Shown in pieces: positions 30,871 through 35,103 of a stretch of 35,103 nucleotides of DNA. This stretch comes from a virus, in IMG/VR virus record IMGVR_UViG_3300025135_000496, positions 1 to 35,103 of that record. One strand, written 5' to 3'. The number at the start of each line of letters is the position of its first letter. Position 1 is the first letter of the stretch. Made by a program: the position numbers and the translations under genes. The notes beneath the pieces are model-generated. The model ran no database searches. It was not told where the DNA came from and saw only the letters and a program-made list of their open reading frames with translations.

Positions 30871-31335
30871 ATGGCAATTTCAATTAATTTTTATAATGAA
30901 GCTGGGGTTTATACTAAGACTGGAATTGTCAGTCTGACTAACGTGAATCTTAAATTGGCTTTGTTGACTAAAGATTATGTGCCAGATTTAGATGGTCATG
31001 CTGTTTGGGCTGATGTGTCTAATGAGGTTGCTGACGGTAATGGTTACAATACAGGTGGCAAAGCTCTGACTACTTTATCTGTGACTAGAATTGGCTCTGT
31101 GGTTACTTGGAAAGCTGATGATGTGGTTTTTCTGAATCTTTCTAAGACATTTAAATACGGTTTGCTGTATTTAGATGAAACTGTAAGTGCAATTGTTAAA
31201 CCATTGGTTCTTTTAATTGATTGTGATGACACAGATCCAGCCAACGATGTAACAGTAGCCAACACAAATTATGCTTTTGAGTGGCACACCGATGGTATTT
31301 GGGAATTTGGGCCTGTAGCTGAAATATGCATATAA
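30871..31335 (+). CDS. Small tail-appendage protein
   Basis: Residues 27-145 of this 154-residue protein match a domain I know from phage tail and fibre proteins: LLTKDYVPDLDGHAVWADVS, then NGYNTGGKALTTLSV, VVTWKADDVVFLNLS and KYGLLYLDET. The same domain, more diverged, is residues 159-275 of the preceding fibre. The GGAG ribosome site is seven bases before the ATG, and there is a 23-bp gap upstream. It likely forms a trimeric or multimeric tip element, by family resemblance only. Confidence 0.6.
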   Translation: MAISINFYNEAGVYTKTGIVSLTNVNLKLALLTKDYVPDLDGHAVWADVSNEVADGNGYNTGGKALTTLSVTRIGSVVTWKADDVVFLNLSKTFKYGLLYLDETVSAIVKPLVLLIDCDDTDPANDVTVANTNYAFEWHTDGIWEFGPVAEICI

Positions 31336-31345
31336 GGAGTTTATT

Positions 31346-31939
31346 ATGGCTTTAAAATCATACAGCATACCTAATTTTGAGTTGATCAATCTGGTAGATA
31401 ATGAAGGCAGTCCAGTTGTACCACAATGGGCTGAGAGTGGCGAAGGCACTAATGAATATTATCTGCTTGATGGCTTAGATAACCAACCAGAGATTTTGTT
31501 TGTTGATAATCAAGATTTTGGTATACCTGAAACAGTTGGTAGTTTGTCTGAAGATAGTTGGGGATGGGGGGATAATGACAGTCTTGGTTATGATACTGTT
31601 TATATTCGTTTTGCCGATGGCGCAAACCCAGATACTTTAGAATATAATTCTATTCAGGCATATTTAGGCATACCTACTATATTGTTAGAAGCTGATGGTG
31701 TCAGAATAGTTCTGTTTTCATTGTTGATAAGCAATTATTCAAGTAATCTTGATGCCAGAATTACAATTCAGCATTTAGACAGTGATGATAATATGCTGTT
31801 TAAGTGGGTACTTGATCTTGATGCAGGCAATAGCCCCTTCGCCCTAGATTCAATGCTGGTGTTTGCTAATGGTGAAAAACTAGCTGTTTCATCTAGTGGT
31901 GAAGAAGTTTCTGTTTATGCTTCGGGGGAAGAAAAGTAA
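31346..31939 (+). CDS. Virion protein, probable tail appendage
   Basis: Central and C-terminal blocks of this 197-residue protein, TILLEADGVRIVLFSLLISN, DARITIQHLDSDD and a closing KLAVSSSGEEVSVYASGEE, match a type of small phage virion protein I have seen beside tail fibres, of no known activity. It is acidic and beta-rich. It follows a 10-bp gap with AAGGAG before the ATG and shares one base with the next start (TAATG). Confidence 0.5.
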   Translation: MALKSYSIPNFELINLVDNEGSPVVPQWAESGEGTNEYYLLDGLDNQPEILFVDNQDFGIPETVGSLSEDSWGWGDNDSLGYDTVYIRFADGANPDTLEYNSIQAYLGIPTILLEADGVRIVLFSLLISNYSSNLDARITIQHLDSDDNMLFKWVLDLDAGNSPFALDSMLVFANGEKLAVSSSGEEVSVYASGEEK

Positions 31940-32691
31940 TGGCGTTCTTTACTTTTGATCGTAGAATCATAGACCCTACACTAAGACCTTGGGGAAGAAC
32001 ATTTGATTGGAATCCAGAATACTTAGAAACTTTAGTTTGGTTAGATGCTTCAGATAAGAAAACAATTATATTGAATGAATCGAATACTATTGATCAATGG
32101 AGTGATAAGTCTGGAAATGGTAATCATTTCACTGTGCCTTCAACTTGGAATAGTCCATCGGTGTTTGAGAAAGGAATCAATAATTTAGATGTGGTGAGGT
32201 TTGTTAAAGCAAGTAAACATGGATTAGGAAGAGCTAGACCAGGAAATCATATTTCTTTTCATGTTGTCTTACAAAGACAAAGCAGTGCTCCTGATTCTAT
32301 TCTTCTTAGCAATGGTGGCTCTTCTGGAAATTATTGGGCTTGTATGGCGAATAATACTTCTGCAGGAAGTGCGGATATTTCAAGTTTAATAACTTATTTT
32401 GATGGCACATTAATAAGTAATCCAAACAGAGGCCAATTTTACACAAGTACAAATGGCAGAATTGCCATGTGGTCTTTTTCAGGAAGTCTTTCTTGGATTA
32501 ATTTTTATTTAGGTGGTTATAATAATTCTGCTTGGTATTTAACTGCTGATTTAGCTGAAATTATAATTACTGATGGTGTTTTATCTACTGAAGATAGACA
32601 AAAAATTGAAGGTTATCTTGCTCATAAATGGGCAATAACTGCTAATTTGCCAAGTGATCATCCTTATAAAACTTCAAAACCACAAGTGTAA
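31939..32691 (+). CDS. LamG-like (concanavalin fold) tail protein
   Basis: This 250-residue protein carries a LamG-like beta-sandwich from residue 30 to the end: LVWLDASDKKTI, IDQWSDKSGNGNHF, NNLDVVRF, and the family ending ADLAEIIITDGVLSTEDR with YLAHKWAITANLPSDHPYK. The N-terminal 20 residues (MAFFTFDRRIIDPTLRPWGR) resemble those of the next gene and may be a docking sequence. LamG domains bind carbohydrates or proteins, so a receptor-binding or accessory adhesion role is likely. Confidence 0.65.
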   Translation: MAFFTFDRRIIDPTLRPWGRTFDWNPEYLETLVWLDASDKKTIILNESNTIDQWSDKSGNGNHFTVPSTWNSPSVFEKGINNLDVVRFVKASKHGLGRARPGNHISFHVVLQRQSSAPDSILLSNGGSSGNYWACMANNTSAGSADISSLITYFDGTLISNPNRGQFYTSTNGRIAMWSFSGSLSWINFYLGGYNNSAWYLTADLAEIIITDGVLSTEDRQKIEGYLAHKWAITANLPSDHPYKTSKPQV

Positions 32692-32701
32692 GAGCTAGAA
32701 T

Positions 32702-33388
32702 ATGGGTATTTTTAAATTTGATGATAAGATTGTAAAAGCAAATGATTGGCCTCATGGCTGGCCTGACATGCAGAAAAAAGAATACGGTTTTTCAGCAAAT
32801 ATTTACTTTTATCATCGTTATACTTCATTACAAAATTATGATACTGGTTTTATTACACGAATGGAAGCTTTGGGGCATACTTTTACTTATGGTAATGGTT
32901 TACCTGCTGGTAGTTATCGTGAGTACGATATTATTGTTATTGGTGCACTTGGAACAACTTATGGTTTAATTTCTGAATTAGCTACTCTTTTAGCGGCAGT
33001 GCCACAGGTATTTTCTTTTTGTCGAGCAACAAGCCAAAACTGCAATATGAGTACAAGTAATGGAACAAGAAGTTCTACTGTACTGCGTAAATTGATTGAT
33101 CATGAAAAATTAACAACTGAAGCAGGTGGTAACATAACTTTCACCCAATCAAATACTGTGAATGAATTAAGAACTTTAACTTCAGATACGGTTATGGTTT
33201 ATGATAACGGTACAGCAACTTATCCAGGTTTAGCATATAAACAATTAACAGATAAACGTTATATTGTGCATTACAGTCATTATTATTCTTTTGCATATAA
33301 TGACCAAATTCATCCACTTGAAGCTACTGAGTTAATGAACAATACAATTCAGTTTTTAACTTTTGCTAGAAGATTTGGAATAAAATGA
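32702..33388 (+). CDS. Alpha/beta-domain tail protein (amidotransferase/ThuA-like fold guess)
   Basis: This 228-residue protein has an N-terminal MGIFKFDDKIVKANDWPHGW that mirrors the previous gene. The rest looks like an alternating alpha/beta domain: ANIYFYHRYTS, a helix with TRMEALGHTFTYGNG, the strand YDIIVIGALG, then VPQVFSFCRA. This pattern suggests a class I glutamine-amidotransferase-like or ThuA-like fold, often non-catalytic in extracellular proteins. No clear catalytic triad is identifiable, so activity is not claimed. It ends in ATGA with the next gene. Confidence 0.4.
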   Translation: MGIFKFDDKIVKANDWPHGWPDMQKKEYGFSANIYFYHRYTSLQNYDTGFITRMEALGHTFTYGNGLPAGSYREYDIIVIGALGTTYGLISELATLLAAVPQVFSFCRATSQNCNMSTSNGTRSSTVLRKLIDHEKLTTEAGGNITFTQSNTVNELRTLTSDTVMVYDNGTATYPGLAYKQLTDKRYIVHYSHYYSFAYNDQIHPLEATELMNNTIQFLTFARRFGIK

Positions 33389-34848
33389 ATAACTACAATC
33401 GTTATGAGATAAATCCTTTTATTTTCAGTACCAGACATTATGTTCTAGCTGAGTATGCCAATTTTTATCTGCCACCTTTGGTTTATATTGGGCCAGAAAA
33501 ATGGGCAGATAGAGCTTTTGAATTTAAAATAGTTGCTCATGCACCGATTGATCAAATTCAACATGCTTACGATTTGAATGCCGTTACCAATATAGAAGTT
33601 GGCGATGAAACTGCAAATGTGCCTTTAATTCAATACGCCTCTGCTCAAGGTCCTATCAGTCTTAGTGGCGCTCTTAAACTGCCTTCTGTCGCTGGTTTCA
33701 GAATTGATTTAGATTCATCATTAAATTTAATTAATAATACAGTTTTAAAGATATATGACAGCACAAATAATGAAAATCACGGTGTTAAAATCACTGATGA
33801 TCTGAACAAAGATCAGTTCGTTTTTGATGGTGTTAATGACTACATCAGAGTTTTGAATGATATTTTTGAATCAGATCAAGATTTTACTATTCAATTATGG
33901 TGTGCGTTAGATATACCTAACGCAAGTCAGATATTGATTGGTAGTGGACAAGCACCACCAGATCCATGCTTGTTATTGTATTCAAATACAAGTTTAGGCA
34001 GTGCTGATCAACAGATAAGAGTTTTTGCTGAATCGTCAGAGAAATTGGTTGGCTCTGATATTACTGAAGCTGATGGAACTTTGATTACTTTGACTAGAGG
34101 TGGTGGTACATGGAAACTGTATGAAAATGGTTTAATAGTAGCTACTGAAACTGAAGATTACGATTTAATTGGTAATGATCTGGTTATTGGTGGTCATTTA
34201 TTCTTAGACGATTTGTATAAAGGCACGATTAAATCAGTTCAAGTTTCTGATGTTGTTCGTAGCGCTGAATGGATTTATTTAGATTACTTATCTCAGAATC
34301 AGGAATTATTGATTTACAGTGATATTGAGGATGAATTTTTTATAATTGCGGATTATTCAATTCTGTACTGCATTGGGAAAATAAGGCATAGAAATCTTAA
34401 AGTCAGATACAGTTTACGTGCTAAAATTAATGAAGCAAATCAAATTGTTTATGATCTTGAAGAAGTAACTGCAAGCAATGAAATTAGTGAAATTATCAAG
34501 ATTGCCTATGATATTCAAGAAACAACTGTAATTACAGATGTGTTTCAATTAACTAAAATTATTTACAATATTTTTGAAGCAGTTATAAATAATGATTTAA
34601 GTGTTACTTATAACTTGAATCTACAGACAGATACGGAAATTATTTACTCATTGGTAAAAAGTGCAAGCCGTACTTTAAATATTAACTACTCTCTGTTCAC
34701 TGATGTTATTGCTGATACCAAAGTAAGGTACACTTTGATACCTGAAAAAACGGTAAGAAAGAACACAAAAGTTGTTTACAGTTTAAGAACTGATCAATTT
34801 ATGTGGAGCAACCCTACATTTATTTTACAGATTGAGGGTGACAAATGA
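33385..34848 (+). CDS. LamG-domain tail protein with short C-terminal YxL repeats
   Basis: Residues 143-300 of this 487-residue protein look like a LamG/concanavalin-like domain (DQFVFDGVNDYIRVL, FTIQLWCALD, GGGTWKLYENGLIVATE, NDLVIGGHLF). Residues 339-473 consist of about nine copies of a 13-19-residue unit centred on (I/V)xY(S/D/N/T)(L/I), for example KVRYSL, IVYDLE, IAYDIQ, IIYNIF and KVVYSL. The first 140 residues are unfamiliar. The repeats predict a beta-stranded stalk or fibre shaft. Coupled to the upstream gene by ATGA and to the next by ATGA. Confidence 0.55.
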   Translation: MNNYNRYEINPFIFSTRHYVLAEYANFYLPPLVYIGPEKWADRAFEFKIVAHAPIDQIQHAYDLNAVTNIEVGDETANVPLIQYASAQGPISLSGALKLPSVAGFRIDLDSSLNLINNTVLKIYDSTNNENHGVKITDDLNKDQFVFDGVNDYIRVLNDIFESDQDFTIQLWCALDIPNASQILIGSGQAPPDPCLLLYSNTSLGSADQQIRVFAESSEKLVGSDITEADGTLITLTRGGGTWKLYENGLIVATETEDYDLIGNDLVIGGHLFLDDLYKGTIKSVQVSDVVRSAEWIYLDYLSQNQELLIYSDIEDEFFIIADYSILYCIGKIRHRNLKVRYSLRAKINEANQIVYDLEEVTASNEISEIIKIAYDIQETTVITDVFQLTKIIYNIFEAVINNDLSVTYNLNLQTDTEIIYSLVKSASRTLNINYSLFTDVIADTKVRYTLIPEKTVRKNTKVVYSLRTDQFMWSNPTFILQIEGDK

Positions 34849-35103
34849 TAGATATTGAAGCTTTGTCTTTAAATATTACAACTGACCAAAACAGTTATTG
34901 CCTGTCGTTTGAAGCAGAAATAAAACGACCTGAAGATTTTCATCTTCTCAATCCAGGCACTGAAATCAATGTTACTTTTTACGGTACTGAATATAAGATG
35001 ATCATTGATGAACGTAGCCGTAGTCAAGTATTTGTTGATAAGACTTACCATATTCAAGGCAGATCAATAACTGCTAAATTAGGGGAAGGTTGGGGGGAAA
35101 CCA
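34845..35103 (+). CDS. Partial gene, possible baseplate hub protein (N-terminus only)
   Basis: The gene starts at ATG 34845, overlapping the preceding stop as ATGA, and runs off the window with 86 complete codons. Residues 15-35 are mixed strands. Then PGTEINVTFYGTEYKMIIDE and YHIQGRSITAKLGEGWGE resemble the beta-barrel of tail hub proteins, in which a GRS-x-TA-x-L segment is typical. If correct, it is the tail-tip hub that holds the fibres encoded upstream. Confidence is limited because most of the protein is outside the window. Confidence 0.45.
   Translation, partial: MIDIEALSLNITTDQNSYCLSFEAEIKRPEDFHLLNPGTEINVTFYGTEYKMIIDERSRSQVFVDKTYHIQGRSITAKLGEGWGET

Overview
The window is the late (virion structural) region of a tailed bacteriophage (class Caudoviricetes), almost certainly a siphovirus with a very long non-contractile tail. 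Every supported gene is on the + strand. They are tightly packed, mostly overlapping or separated by under 30 bp, with good Shine-Dalgarno sites (AAGGAGGT before the capsid gene) and TGA, TAA and TAG all used as stops, so the standard bacterial code applies. The DNA is AT-rich. I cannot name the host. The left end may be a contig edge or a genome terminus.

Layout. (1) 1-1191: gene-free. It begins with about 240 bp of extreme AT content (16 G/C in the first 240 bases), then AACAGATAA-type short repeats, two palindromes, a five-copy 45-bp repeat with an alternating 90-bp super-period, and a T-rich stretch holding one small GC-rich islet. This could be an origin, a packaging site, or both. (2) 1192-3597: putative small terminase and a complete large terminase. 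(3) 3590-7695: six overlapping sugar-chemistry genes inserted between terminase and portal: acyltransferase, GT-A glycosyltransferase, UDP-galactopyranose mutase, FkbM methyltransferase, DUF616-type glycosyltransferase and a Stealth-like transferase. (4) 7698-12538: a lambda-ordered head module of portal, protease with nested scaffold, decoration protein and major capsid protein. (5) 12565-15509: small head-completion, neck and tail-terminator genes, and a Com-like zinc ribbon. (6) 15522-24127: tail tube, the two tail assembly chaperone frames joined by a -1 frameshift signal, and a 2360-residue tape measure. (7) 24127-35103: tail-tip and fibre proteins rich in adhesion-type domains (DUF2341-like, FN3-like, beta-propeller, LamG-like), ending in a truncated gene that may encode a baseplate hub.

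How the genes fit together. The head and tail genes form one long co-oriented late operon. The sugar cassette is tied to it at both ends: its first gene overlaps the terminase stop and its last abuts the portal. It should therefore be expressed during virion assembly. It contains activated-sugar isomerisation, three candidate transferases and two tailoring enzymes, but no flippase, polymerase or membrane-anchored initiating transferase. I infer that it decorates virion proteins with a methylated and acylated, possibly galactofuranose-containing glycan, rather than remodelling host surface polysaccharide. This cassette is the strongest candidate for an undescribed system. Also notable are the complete frameshift signal (A AAA AAC plus stem-loop), a strong in-frame internal start for a separate scaffold, a fibre with 14 propeller-like repeats, and modules shared between different virion proteins.
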